A stretch of 64,000 bases of DNA from Paraphaeosphaeria minitans (taxonomy: Eukaryota > Ascomycota > Dothideomycetes > Pleosporales > Didymosphaeriaceae), in contig WJXW01000017.1 of assembly GCA_015832175.1 (NCBI GenBank), forward strand, positions 124,001-188,000, read 5' to 3'. Numbering within the stretch: position 1 is the first letter of the stretch; each line of letters starts with the position of its first letter. This document shows positions 46,901 through 56,891 of this stretch, piece after piece. Both the position numbers and the translations under genes were made by a program. The notes under the pieces are model-generated. The model worked only from the letters and a program-made list of their open reading frames with translations. It was not told the DNA's origin and searched no databases.

Positions 46901-48471
46901 TAGATATACTATATAGTAGGCCCTAAGGTAGTCTTAGAAGGGAGCCGCTTAGGGTCTACTTTAGGCAGATATAGTAGTCTAACATACCCTAGTGCAGTAG
47001 AAGGCTAAATACTTTAGTTTTATTAAAGATAGCAGTGTACTCTACTAGTTCTAAGGGGAGAATTCTACTATCTTTAGTAAGGCCTAGCCCTACTACATTA
47101 TAGGGGGGTAGAAGTTCTACTATATAAAGAAGCGTTATTATAAGTATCTAGATAATATTCTAGAGCAAAGTTAGGAATACCCCTTCCTAGTCTTTATTTA
47201 GAGTATTAAAGAGTGTTACATTATCCTCTTTATTTACTAGCGTGGTAAGGAGGCCCCGCCTCTCTACTACCTAAGTGTTAAAAGTGATAAAACCCCTAGC
47301 TGCGCTAATTATAATTTTACTACTATAAATATTTACCACTACTCTAGACTTAGCTAGCTAGGGGGCCCCTAGGATTATATCCTAGTAGAGGTTAGGGATT
47401 ATATAAGCATAAAGGGTCTATTACTACCTAAATATATTATAAGGCACTACTACTATCTCTATAATAAGAGTCTATAGTAATAACCTAGTAGCCTATTCTA
47501 GCTCCTAGGCTAGAATTATAATACGCTATAGTAAGAGTAAATCTACTAGTCTAGAGCTAATTACTGTAAAGTATTTATATCTTATATTAATTAGGGCCTC
47601 TACATACTGTATACTGTTAAGGAAGACGTAGAGGGTAGGGGTGGGCCTATTTATACCTACCCTAGCCCTAGCCACTCTAACTATCGCAGCTTACCCTAAT
47701 TATACCTCTATTAATACTATTACGCTTAGCCCCTATATTAGCGCTAGACTAGGGGCTATTCTTTTCTTAACTAGATACTTATCTTATTATGCTAAAGTTA
47801 GGTTATAATAGCCTAGAGTAAAACTATATTAGAGTAGGCTCTAGCTATATAGTTAGGCTTACTACAGTAAGTGTACACGCCTATATTCTAGCGTTACTAG
47901 AAGATATATTTAGGTATCTAGTTTAGGCGCTACTTACCCACCTCTCTACTAGCTTAGGGCTAGGTTAAAGTTAAAGCTAACATAGGAGTTATATAAACGT
48001 TGCTATTACTATCCTTAAGAGGGGGCTAGCTACTCTTATAAGAGGTAGCTTAAGTAGTAAGCTTATCTTTTAGGGCCTCTATTTTAAAGTCTACTATAAT
48101 TTATAAAAACCTAGTAATAGCCGCGTTATAGTCCCCTTTAGGAACGTTGTAGTTAAGGGTAACTATATAGATATTGCGCTAGATTACGCAGCGTAACTTA
48201 CGCAGTTTCTTAGCGTTACTTTACTAGCCGCCGCCTACCTCTACTAAGGTCTATTTAAAGCGGACGTGAAAGTTAGAGAAACTCTCCTTAGGGCCCTACC
48301 TAATTATGTTAAAGCGTGCTTTAGCCTTTTACTAGGCGTGTTTATTAGTATACACGAAGGTGAGGTACTGCATAAACGTCTGTGGGTTAAACTGGCCGTC
48401 CGCCCCCCCAGTTTGGTAGAAGGCCGCCACCGTGTCCTAAGGACCGTCGTCTAGGCAGTCCCATATCAGCG
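43960..48471 (-). pseudogene. RIP-broken pol and truncated gag of E2
   Basis: Reads right to left as gag, protease, reverse transcriptase (the AYLDN equivalent at about 46450-46485 is now AYLNN), RNase H, integrase and chromodomain, collinear with E1. The last 200 bp (48270-48471, gag) are far less mutated than the rest, which makes an apparent 62-codon plus-strand frame at 48266-48454 that is only an antisense shadow. Confidence 0.85.
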
Positions 48472-48481
48472 TTACACTACG

Positions 48482-49165
48482 CATCTACTGCAACAGTTAG
48501 AAGAATAACTAGATTTTATTACTACCTATAGCACAGTTAGCCTATAATAATAAAGTATTAGTAGTATTAGGACATACACTATTCTATACAAACTATAAAA
48601 GACACCTACATCTCTTTAATTAATAATTTCCTATAACAATTAAAGCAAAGGAAGCTATAGATATAGTAGAAAATATAAAGAAAATACACTAATAACTCTA
48701 AGAGAATCTTAAGAAAGCTTAGTAGTAATTAATTTTATATTAAAATTAAAAATAAAAAATAGCACCTTAGCTAAAGAAGGGGGATAAAGTATATCTACTT
48801 ACAAAGAACTTTTAAACTTAAAAAAGAAAATATAAGAAACTAGATTATATTAAGGTTAGACTATTTTACATTTCTAAGTAAATATCACTAGTAAACTATA
48901 AGTTGGAACTACTACTAGATGCAAAGATACACCTAGTATTCTACGTATTCTTACTAGAACTAGCAGACCCTAATACGCTAATTAAAATAACCTTCTACTA
49001 CTAAGCTAAAGAAGAAACTAAATTTAAAGTTAAAAGAATTCTAGATTATAATTAGTAAAAGGACATGTATCTTGTTAAATAGAAAGGTTACCTACACAGC
49101 GAAAACACTTAGGAACCAAATAGCTACCTAGGAAACTATTAGTAAAAGATTAAAGAATTCTACTA
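48482..49165 (+). pseudogene. Integrase C-terminus and chromodomain of F, right part
   Basis: Continues exactly where 35362 stops, as shown by comparison with the uninterrupted G element at 41606. It ends with a chromodomain relic FKVKRILDYN, YLVK*KGY, HSENT*E (about 49020-49140). Confidence 0.82.
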
Positions 49166-49741
49166 ACTACTGATATAGAATAATGTTATCCTTACCTAAG
49201 TAGATATAGCGGGAAGGGGATCTAGCGCATTAGAATTAATAGGAGGAGGATAAAAAGACTAGTCTAATACTAAGGCACTAGGCATTAAGCTATTTTCTAA
49301 CTAGATAATATTCTAACCTAAAGTCTCTAATCCCTTAAGACGCTTAATTTCATCCACAAATCTTATTAAATTAGTTAATAACTAATTCTCCCACTCCTTA
49401 AGTAGACGCTTTTATTTTAATAACTAATTTCTTTTTAAACGCGCTGCTTATAACATAAGTATAGCTACCTCTTTTTTAGCTACAGCCTCCTTCTCTATCT
49501 TTTTAAGATAATCGACCTCTAAATTAATATAAGTAAAATTAGGAATTACTAGCTTAGTAGGCTTATACTTTAAGATTTTATTCTTGTAATAATTTCTACA
49601 TTAAACCTTTAGGGATAACATCTTATAGGCTAAGCCTTTCTTAATGTAATACTTATAAGACACTATAGCAAACTAACTAATAGCGTTTATTTAATTTCTA
49701 ATAGAATAACAGTAAAGAGTACTTTAGGATAGGGCGGACAT
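49163..49741 (-). pseudogene. Antisense gene of F: Cys-rich plus coiled-coil protein
   Basis: On the strand opposite to the element, an ATG at 49741 (43 bp from the 3' LTR) opens a 193-codon frame ending at 49163. Its in-frame stops are all TAA/TAG, as RIP of Gln/Trp codons would give. The N-terminal third reads YKYYIKKGLAYKMLSLKV*C then RNYYKNK. The paired Tyr codons (TAT/TAC) stand where C-x2-C pairs would be after TGT/TGC damage, suggesting a zinc-binding motif. The middle is a Lys/Glu/Leu coiled coil (LKKIEKEAVAKKEVAILML, then KRLLKEWEN, then FVDEIKRLKGLE). The tail is Pro/Asn-rich. It resembles Cys-rich coiled-coil hypothetical proteins common in ascomycete genomes (from memory). Confidence 0.62.
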
Positions 49742-49783
49742 TAGTTACTATATAAAGGCATATAGGTGTAAAGAGGGAGGTAA

Positions 49784-50207
49784 TATTAGGATCCTAGAAT
49801 TTATATAGGTAGATAGGCTGCTTATAACGCGTATAGGCTCTAAACCCTACTAAAGGATTATATAATGTCCTATAATGTCCCACATGCTAAGCTATAGGAC
49901 ATTAGGATTACGTAACTAAGTTATATAACTGTACTATAGGATTCCTACGCGTCTCACGCATAGGACCTATAAGACATTATAAGATCTGTAAAATAAAGTA
50001 GCTATATAGGAACGCGAGAATAAGCTTCTTATACTTATATTTAATCTGTTTATTAATCTATTGTTTAGATTCTAGTAGACTAAATTATTAACTTATTACA
50101 CTTCGTAAGATACTATTATATTAATAAGACCTTCTACCTTCTATAAGTACTCCTGCCCAAGAACTAACCTTAACCCTTTAGGACTAGCTACCCTCTTAGA
50201 TTTAATA
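49784..50207 (+). repeat. 3' LTR of F
   Basis: Preceded by a polypurine tract (AAAGAGGGAGG). Much more RIP-damaged than the 5' LTR: AATTTATATAGGTAGATAGG here, AATCCACATAGGCAGACAGG there. Confidence 0.94.
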
Positions 50208-50212
50208 GATAT

Positions 50213-50835
50213 ACTATATCTAAGCTTCCTCCTACAACTCTAAGGCTTAAGGGCTAGTTAAATAAAGTTACTAATTACTTATTACAGCGCTTATAAAGCT
50301 AGGAAATAATTAGGAGTGCGATTTACCTATAGTAGTATAGGCTAAGAGGGTTTTAATTTAATAAAGCACAGAGTTAGCACCTATAGAGATAATAACTAGT
50401 ATTTAACCTATACTACCTATTAAGCTGGCGATTAAAAGCTAGCAGACCCTACTATAGTTAGAGGTAGAGAACTAATTAGATCTACTTGCCCTAAGGGCTA
50501 AGTAGTTAGAATAGAGAGGCGATAAACTTTTAGAGGCGCTATCTAGGTTAAGAAGAATGCGCCTTAAAGGAGTAGAGTAATAGGATTTTAGTAAAGCCTA
50601 TTAATAAGACTTTTATAAAGGAGACCTAGTGCTAGTTTAGGATTTAATTAGGGCTATAGACAAGTTAATAGCTATAAAGATAAAGGATTACTAGCTAGGC
50701 CCTTACTAAATCTTTATTAACTACCCTAGCTAGTTATATTACTAACTAGAAGAGCTTAATAGAGCTATATTCTAGTATACTATATATAGTAACCGCCTTA
50801 AGCGCTTCTACTAGCACACCCTAAATAATAAAGCA
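50213..50835 (+). pseudogene. C-terminal integrase part of H, beyond the F insertion
   Basis: Resumes after F. The readable stretch includes RLRRMRLKG-like text (about 50545-50570), GDLVLV*DLIRAIDK (about 50615-50670), LGPY*IF and NRLKRFY near 50800. This matches the end of Gypsy pols, the GPY/F-like region after the integrase core. It confirms that 27816-30429 and 50213-50835 are one gene split by F. Confidence 0.75.
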
Positions 50836-51231
50836 TAGGTACTAAGAGGAAGGATAAAGATTATGCCTAAGGACCTACTAATTAACTCTTAGACCCTACT
50901 ACTAAAGCTGCTAAAACTACTACGCTATTAAGAGGTTAAAGAGAGGAAGAAGTATAGTAATTCTAGCTTAGAAGTTAAGGATAGCTTTATAAGAACTAGA
51001 GGGGTAGAGTAGAAGAAGGAACTCTAATAGGCTATTATACTACCTATATAAATAAGAGGTAATTTACTAAAAGTAGTTATTTTAAAGAGAGTAGAAGTAT
51101 TAGATTTTAATATAAACTAAGATATATCTACTTTAAAGTCTAATATTATATTAAACTTGCCTAATTCTTTCCTAATATAGAATTAGGAAAGCTAACTATA
51201 GGCAGTTAGTAAAAGAAAGGGAGGAAGAAAG

Positions 51232-51273
<42 letters not shown>

Positions 51274-53216
51274 AATAGAGAATACCTAGTTACTAGCTAA
51301 AGACATATTAGGGCACTAATTATTATCCTCTTTATTATTAATAGTAACATTATCTCTATAGTAGCGGCAGGACTAATAAGTATTTAGGGTTTAGGGCTCT
51401 ATAGAGCTAGAGGCCCTAGTTACCTTAAACTAAAGAAGAGATTTAGCACAATTTTAGGTAGCCTAATTAATAGACTACTAATAAGGTAAAAGAGAACTAG
51501 AATAAAAATACTAGAAATAAGTAGACTAAAAGGATAGCTAAGGCTAAAGAGGAGTATTCTCTCTAATAGAAAAATCTAGGCGTATAGGTAATCTAGGACT
51601 AGGCGATTTATAATTAGAGCTAGAATAAGAATCCCCTTAAGTAGGAGGACTAAAATCCTAAAATAATAAAGCACTACTAGGAGGAGACTAGAAAGAACTT
51701 CTAGAAGACCTTTAAGAATAATCTTAAAGGGCTGCTAAGGAAAGAGGACTATAGTTTATAGTAATAGTGTATTAGGGTTCTATAGACTCCTTAGGAATAG
51801 GAGTATTAAGGGTAGAAACAGCCTTAGAAGCGCGACTAGAAAAAGCCTAAGAGTAGGTTATACTAATAAAAAAGATATTAACAGCTAAAATAATATTATT
51901 TATAGAAGGACTAGTGCTAGGGTTAGCTAGCTTACCTAAAAGGAAAAAGATATTAGCTTAAGTAATAGGGAATTAGGACTAGAACTTATAATAAAAAAAG
52001 TAAGAGGTATAGTTACTATTTATCTAGTACTTATTATACTCTCTTTAGTTTAGTAGCTTACCTTCTAGATAAGAAATACTATATTTGCCACTAAAATAGA
52101 GCTTACTCCTTCTACTCTTATTTTAGTAGTAGGTGCAGTAATAGTTAATTAAAAAAGAAGGAGGAAAATAAGAGAAGATAGTAGTATACTAAATACCTAT
52201 ATTAATATTAGTATTATAGTATCTACGCTTTAATAGAGCCTCCCTAGTGCCTAAGCTAAAGAACTTAGTAATAGTCTCTACTTTATTATTACTAATATTA
52301 AAGTGCTAAATAGTAAAGTCTAAGTAGCTATTATTCTTATAGACGCTAGTAGTGCGAAGAACAGGACCTAGGGTAACACCCTATATGCCTAGGCTATAGA
52401 TAAAGTAAGCTAGTTCACGTAGAAAATTGCAGTTTACACGCTAATTAGCCCTTGCCCTAACTAGGAAAGTTAGTAATAGGATATAAAAGGTTTTTAGGAT
52501 AATATATACTATTTAATAATATACTCCTTAGTAGACTTAGAAGGGTAGACAAAGAGGTCTACCTTTATATTACTAATAGGGCCACGCTTATTTAAGTTAT
52601 TACTACCCTTCCTACTACTAGCACTAGAAGCGCCTATTCTACCTAAAGTGTAGTTAACTGCAGCTATAACTATAGTAGAGTTGTTAAATAGGTATTAGAA
52701 GGACTAAAAGAGAGGGAGAAGAGTAGGAGTAAGGGTTAGAAAAAGGATAGAGTAGAAGAAATCCTAGAGTTATATACCCTAAAGATTAAGCGTAGGCTAC
52801 CTAAGCGGCTTAGTAGAAGTGTTTATAAGAGGATATTACTATAATATTACTATCTAACATACTAAGAGGTCTGTAAACGACTTTAATTATAGGGACATAA
52901 GTAGTAGACAGGCAATAGGTTAGTAGTTAGGATAATTAGGCATAGTTAGTTAGCTAGAGGCTAAAGTAATATTATAGGCCTAGAATTAGACTAACGCTGC
53001 ATTGTTGCCTAATATATAAAGAAGTTAATAAACAACTTTAATTATAGGAATATAAGCAGTAGGTAGGCGATAGGTTAGCAGGTAGAATAATTAAGTAAGG
53101 GTGGCTAGCTAAGGATTAAGGAAATTATAGGTCTAGGAAGAGACTACTAATAAGGTGTTAAAAGGGTGGTAAGGTAGTAGGCTTAAGGGACTAAGTCTAG
53201 AAGAGAGGAAGGAAAA
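50836..53216 (+). other. Extra block between pol and the 3' LTR of H
   Basis: About 2.4 kb that an ordinary Gypsy element would not have. In plus, about 51600-51990 reads like a degraded helical protein (QKELLEDLQE, then ALEARLEKAQEQVILIKKIL). A direct repeat of about 70 bp occurs near 52875 and 53032. The A40 tract lies in it. I could not assign a family; it could be an additional gene or an old unrecognised insertion. Confidence 0.4.
51232..51271 (+). repeat. A40 homopolymer
   Basis: Forty uninterrupted A residues after a purine-rich lead (GGGAGGAAGAAAG). It may be a slipped polypurine tract or the tail of an unrecognised retroposed insert. No TSD around it was found by eye. Confidence 0.9.
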
Positions 53217-53448
53217 TATAGTGTAAAGGTTAGCCTATAATAGAGAATTAGAGAAATATAGGGCTAATTAGCTATTGTTTAAGATAGCTAATTAGGGAAT
53301 AGGAAAAAGAGCGCGCTAACTAAACAAGACAGGAAGAGACCTAATAGATAATTAGAGTAGTTAGATTTGTATAATAGATTTTGGATAGGAGAACTTAACT
53401 TATTCTTTAATATTCCTTACTTAAGGTAAACGCACCTACAACACAACA
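53217..53448 (+). repeat. 3' LTR of H
   Basis: Pairs with 16441-16672. A purine-rich tract (AAGAGAGGAAGGAAAA) directly precedes it and fits the polypurine tract used for plus-strand priming. Confidence 0.9.
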
Positions 53449-54739
53449 CTACACTAGTAGGCTGTATAATATTCTAGTAGATAAGGTAAGAATCTTTAAA
53501 GAACTATACTATAGGCTAGGTATACTATAGGACTAGTATATAAATATCTTCTTAGGAATCCTTTCTAATTATATAAGCACCTACTACCTCTATAACATTA
53601 GACTAGGACTTCTATAGGATAAATTGTACAATAGACTAAACAGGCACTTTAACACTAGTATTAATTATAATTAGTACTAGATAGACTAGACCACTCTTAC
53701 CTTTAAACGCTATAAAAGGAATAATCTAGCCACTACATTGTATAAGGCCCTAGAAGTAATAATTAACAAGCTTACCTTAGCCTAAAGGGCTCTTAGACAA
53801 GACTTTAGTAGTAAACTATAACTATGCACTACTATTATATAAGCATGCTACAGCTATCCTAACCTTAAATAAGCTATATTTAACCCTAAAAATATAATAA
53901 AAGGCTTACTTAGTAACCTTTATGTATTACTCTAAGTTACTAAAGATAGGAAGAAGTTATAGTTCTTCTAAAATAGTAAAAAGGTGTACTATACTAATTA
54001 ACAATATAATAATCTTAATCGCACAAGAGGATCTAGCCCCTCTAGAGGCAGAACAACCTTTAGACTTAAAAAAAGGGGTAACTTTAGAAGTTTAAGCTCT
54101 TACATAAAGTAGAAATGCTTTATATACTATAAAAAAGGATACTAGTCTACTAACTATTTACTAAGGGATACCTAGCGAGCTAGAAAGTAATATATATTAT
54201 TGTACACTAACTTCTATGAATATAAACCCTCTGCTATAGATATATAAGTATATATCCTTAACTTTAAAAGAGAGCTAGAGGAAGAAAACTATTATATAAA
54301 AGAGGAGGAAGATAAATAAAACTAATAGAGTAATAAAGAAAAAGTATAGAAGGCTACTTTATATCTTACTTCTACTATATACCTTTATTATATAACTAAG
54401 AAACATCCTTCTATACCTATTTACTAAGACCTAGCGCTAAGTATTATATTACTTAACACCCTACCTTCTATTTACGCATAGGACATATACCTAGAAAGAG
54501 TTTTATTACGTAATACAACTCTACTACTGTATAAAGAGGTAGAGTAAAAGCTAAGTAGGTTAGCTATTACTACTTATTTACATAAAAGTAGGTGTAAACA
54601 GAACCTCTACTATATAGTAACACTATACCTATCTCACAACCTATTCTAATAGGGGAAGGCTAACTATATAGATAGAAAAGGATAGGAAAGGAAAGTATAT
54701 AATAGATATAAGCTATTGCACAAAAAGAAAAGTTACTAG

Positions 54740-55051
54740 TGTCTATATAGTTTATTATATAAATAGTTCTAAGTAAAATAGGGGCCTGCCTACCTATAGG
54801 GACCCGCACAAGGACCCACTACTTAGGTTAGTGCTAAGAGGCAGACACTTTATAAGGCCCTACTTACCTATAAGGACCTACACAAGGACCCACTACTTAG
54901 GTTAGTGCTAAGAGGCAGAGACTTTATAAATTCCTTAGTACCCCTTTATACAATAGATAAGACGTAATTAATTAAACCTACTTCTTACCCTTTGTATAAT
55001 AGTATACTATTAACCCTTAAATACTTAATTACAGATTAAGCCAAACCTATA
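54740..55051 (+). repeat. 3' LTR of J2
   Basis: 312 bp, TGTCTATATAG at the start and AACCTATA at the end, followed by TSD ATTAT. Confidence 0.92.
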
Positions 55052-55308
55052 ATTATTATATTATTAATTAGTATAGTACACCTCTTTACTATTTTAGAGG
55101 AACTATAACTTCTTCCTATTTTTAGTAACTTAAAGTAACGCACAAAGGTCGATAAGTAAGCCTTTTACTATATTTTTAGGGTTAAATATAGCTTATTTAA
55201 AGTTAGAATAGCTATAGTATAGTTGTATAATAGTAGTGTGTAGTTATAGTTTACTACTAAAGCCTTATCTAAGAGCCCTTTAGGCTAAGGTAAGCTTATT
55301 AATTATTA

Positions 55309-56891
55309 TGTTAAGATCTAAAGGCTAGGCCTCCCAGGATCTTTATATGTATCTATATTTATTATTCGAGCGGCACGGCACAAGAGGTTACGTAACCTAA
55401 TTAGTGTGATTAGAGCACTAAGACAACTAATTAGACTAAGCACTTAATATACTAAGTAACTAATTAGTGCTTAATTAGTTTAATTAGAGCGATTAGTGGA
55501 CTAATCGCTTAAAGTATATAGGAACGTAAGGATAGGCTCTCTATACTTATATTTAATCTATTTATTAATCTATCGTTTGGATTCTAGCAGACTAAATTAT
55601 TAACTTATTACACTTTGTTAAGATACTAACGTATTAATAAGACCTTTTACCTTCTATAAGTACTCCTGCCTAAGAACTAACCTTAACCCTTTAGGACTAG
55701 CTACTCTTTTAGATTTAACATCTTAAACACCCTTAATATAAGTACTTTACAAACTCCTACCTCTTCTATAGCTTTAGGTGCCGCTAAGATTACTCCTGTA
55801 AAGAATAGCAGTAAGGTGTATAAACCTAATCTCTACTTTAGTAAACAATCTTAAACTAACGTCTAGATTCTCTAGTTAGACCTCTACTTCTTTAACTTAA
55901 ACAAATTCCTTAAAGATAAGAAAAAGGTTATCTTTACAGTAATATATATGCAAGGAGATATAGGATTATAGATCTATCTTTACCTTAAAAAGTACCTAGA
56001 AATAGACTATAATAACAATAATAATAATCACGTAAATAAACACACTAATGTAGTTAATATTATTAAAGATTATAATAACTTTAAGAAATGCTTTAAATAA
56101 CTCTTTAGAATTGCTAATAAGGACTCTATTACAAAAGCAAAGATTTAGACTATAACTTAGATATAATTAGTAGCTAAGTATATAGCTAAGTTTTATAGGT
56201 ACACTATACAGCTTAACTAGGACAATAAATCTCTTTAGGATATGTATAAATAAGGACTTAAATAGAAACTATGTAAGAAACTTCTATATAGTAGTGCGCA
56301 AATTACTAACCTTAAGGAACTATATAAAGAAACTATTAGGATTAATAAAGAATAGTTTTCACTATAATAAGAGCTCTACTAAAACCCTAAGGTGATAAGC
56401 TTTAGATAACCAGCAAAAGTAGTTTATAAGAACCCTATTAGAATTATCTAAAAGCAATAGCTAAGGAACTACTAGAGATATAAACTAATAGAAGATGTTT
56501 AGTTTAACTATATAGGTAAAGGAAAAGGAGGAAAGATAGGCCTTAAGCAGCCTAATAAACGCGTCTCTAATAGAAGTTAATAACTAATAACTAAGACCCG
56601 TAAATGCTTTACATGTGGCAAACTAGGCTACATAGCTAAGAACTATAGATTAAAGAACAAAGTCTATTAAACTAAGTTAAATGTACTAACTATTAAGGAC
56701 TAAGAACTTAATAAGGAATAGGAAGTTATTATAACGCTATTTAGTTACTAACGCGTCACACTAGAGCAAAGTAAGTAATTAGATTTACCTAACTTATAAC
56801 TATATAAAGATCTGGAAGACGACTCTAACGTATACTATAACGTAGAAGACGTAGAAGATATACTAAGATCTCCTACTCCTTACCTATAAAG
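55309..56891 (+). mobile_element. Truncated F/G-related element K (5' LTR and gag only)
   Basis: LTR 55309-55720 (412 bp) with its own U3 (TGTTAAGATCTAAAGG) but the same last 178 bp as F and G. Gag follows, collinear with F and G, including the best-preserved zinc knuckle of the family (KCFTCGKLGYIAKNY, about 56601-56647). It is broken at 56891 where Copia M entered. Confidence 0.88.

Larger units (their letters stand above)
35363..48476 (-). mobile_element. Reversed E copy (E2), split by G and missing its 5' LTR except 5 bp
   Basis: Left end is the 193-bp LTR at 35363-35555. Own DNA runs 35363-36684 and 43272-48476. At the right end gag breaks off at 48471 and is followed by TTACA, the last 5 bp expected of the other LTR, then TSD CTACG (also at 35358-35362). 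Compared with E1, about 610 bp (nearly the whole 5' LTR, leader and first part of gag) are deleted. Confidence 0.92.
30430..50207 (+). mobile_element. Chromovirus F (about 6.7 kb of its own, split by E2)
   Basis: LTRs 30430-30853 and 49784-50207 (424 bp each), TSD GATAT (30425-30429 and 50208-50212). Own internal DNA: 30854-35362 and 48482-49783. It carries gag with a zinc knuckle, full pol with chromodomain, and an antisense gene next to the 3' LTR. E2 is inserted in the integrase with TSD CTACG. Confidence 0.94.
16441..53448 (+). mobile_element. Gypsy-type LTR retrotransposon H (split by a solo LTR, E1 and F)
   Basis: LTRs at 16441-16672 and 53217-53448 (232 bp; exact ends uncertain by a few bases) flanked by ACTAC or CTAC. 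Own internal DNA: 16673-18071, 18389-20675, 27816-30429 and 50213-53216. The order is tandem-repeat leader, gag, protease, reverse transcriptase, RNase H, integrase and an extra 2.4-kb block before the 3' LTR: the Ty3/Gypsy order. All frames are broken by RIP-type stops. Confidence 0.88.
15560..54690 (+). pseudogene. RIP-broken gag gene of J2 (interrupted by H)
   Basis: Coding traces run from about 15560 to 16440 and resume at 53449. In the second part the readable protein includes TLTFKRYKRNNLATTLYKAL (about 53700-53755) and, near 54105-54150, CFIYYKKGYQSTNYL. The latter matches a CCHC zinc knuckle whose Cys and His codons were turned to Tyr by RIP. A Glu-rich stretch (RELEEENYYIKEEEDK) and about 120 further residues follow before the 3' LTR. 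Dozens of in-frame TAG/TAA codons stand at Gln or Trp positions. Confidence 0.75.
15000..55051 (+). mobile_element. Gag-only LTR element J2 (about 3 kb of its own, split by H)
   Basis: LTRs at 15000-15311 and 54740-55051 (312 bp each, same orientation) with TSD ATTAT. Own internal DNA is 15312-16440 and 53449-54739, about 2.4 kb. Read in plus, it gives one gag-like protein ending in a zinc-knuckle relic, directly followed by the 3' LTR. No protease, reverse transcriptase or integrase is present, so it fits the non-autonomous TR-GAG type. H is inserted at about 16440 with TSD (A)CTAC. Confidence 0.85.
13957..55308 (-). mobile_element. Gag-only LTR element J1 (reversed, truncated, split by J2)
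   Basis: Own parts: 13957-14994 and 55057-55308. Its 312-bp LTR is at 13957-14268. The internal DNA next to that LTR is the reverse complement of the DNA next to J2's right LTR, so J1 points the other way. It resumes after J2 and continues the gag reading in reverse until 55308, where the K LTR begins; its 5' LTR and gag N-terminus are missing. J2 sits in it with TSD ATTAT (14995-14999 and 55052-55056). Confidence 0.85.

Noticed and set aside
48266..48454. 62-codon plus-strand frame
   Set aside because: Antisense shadow of the RIP-spared gag end of E2.
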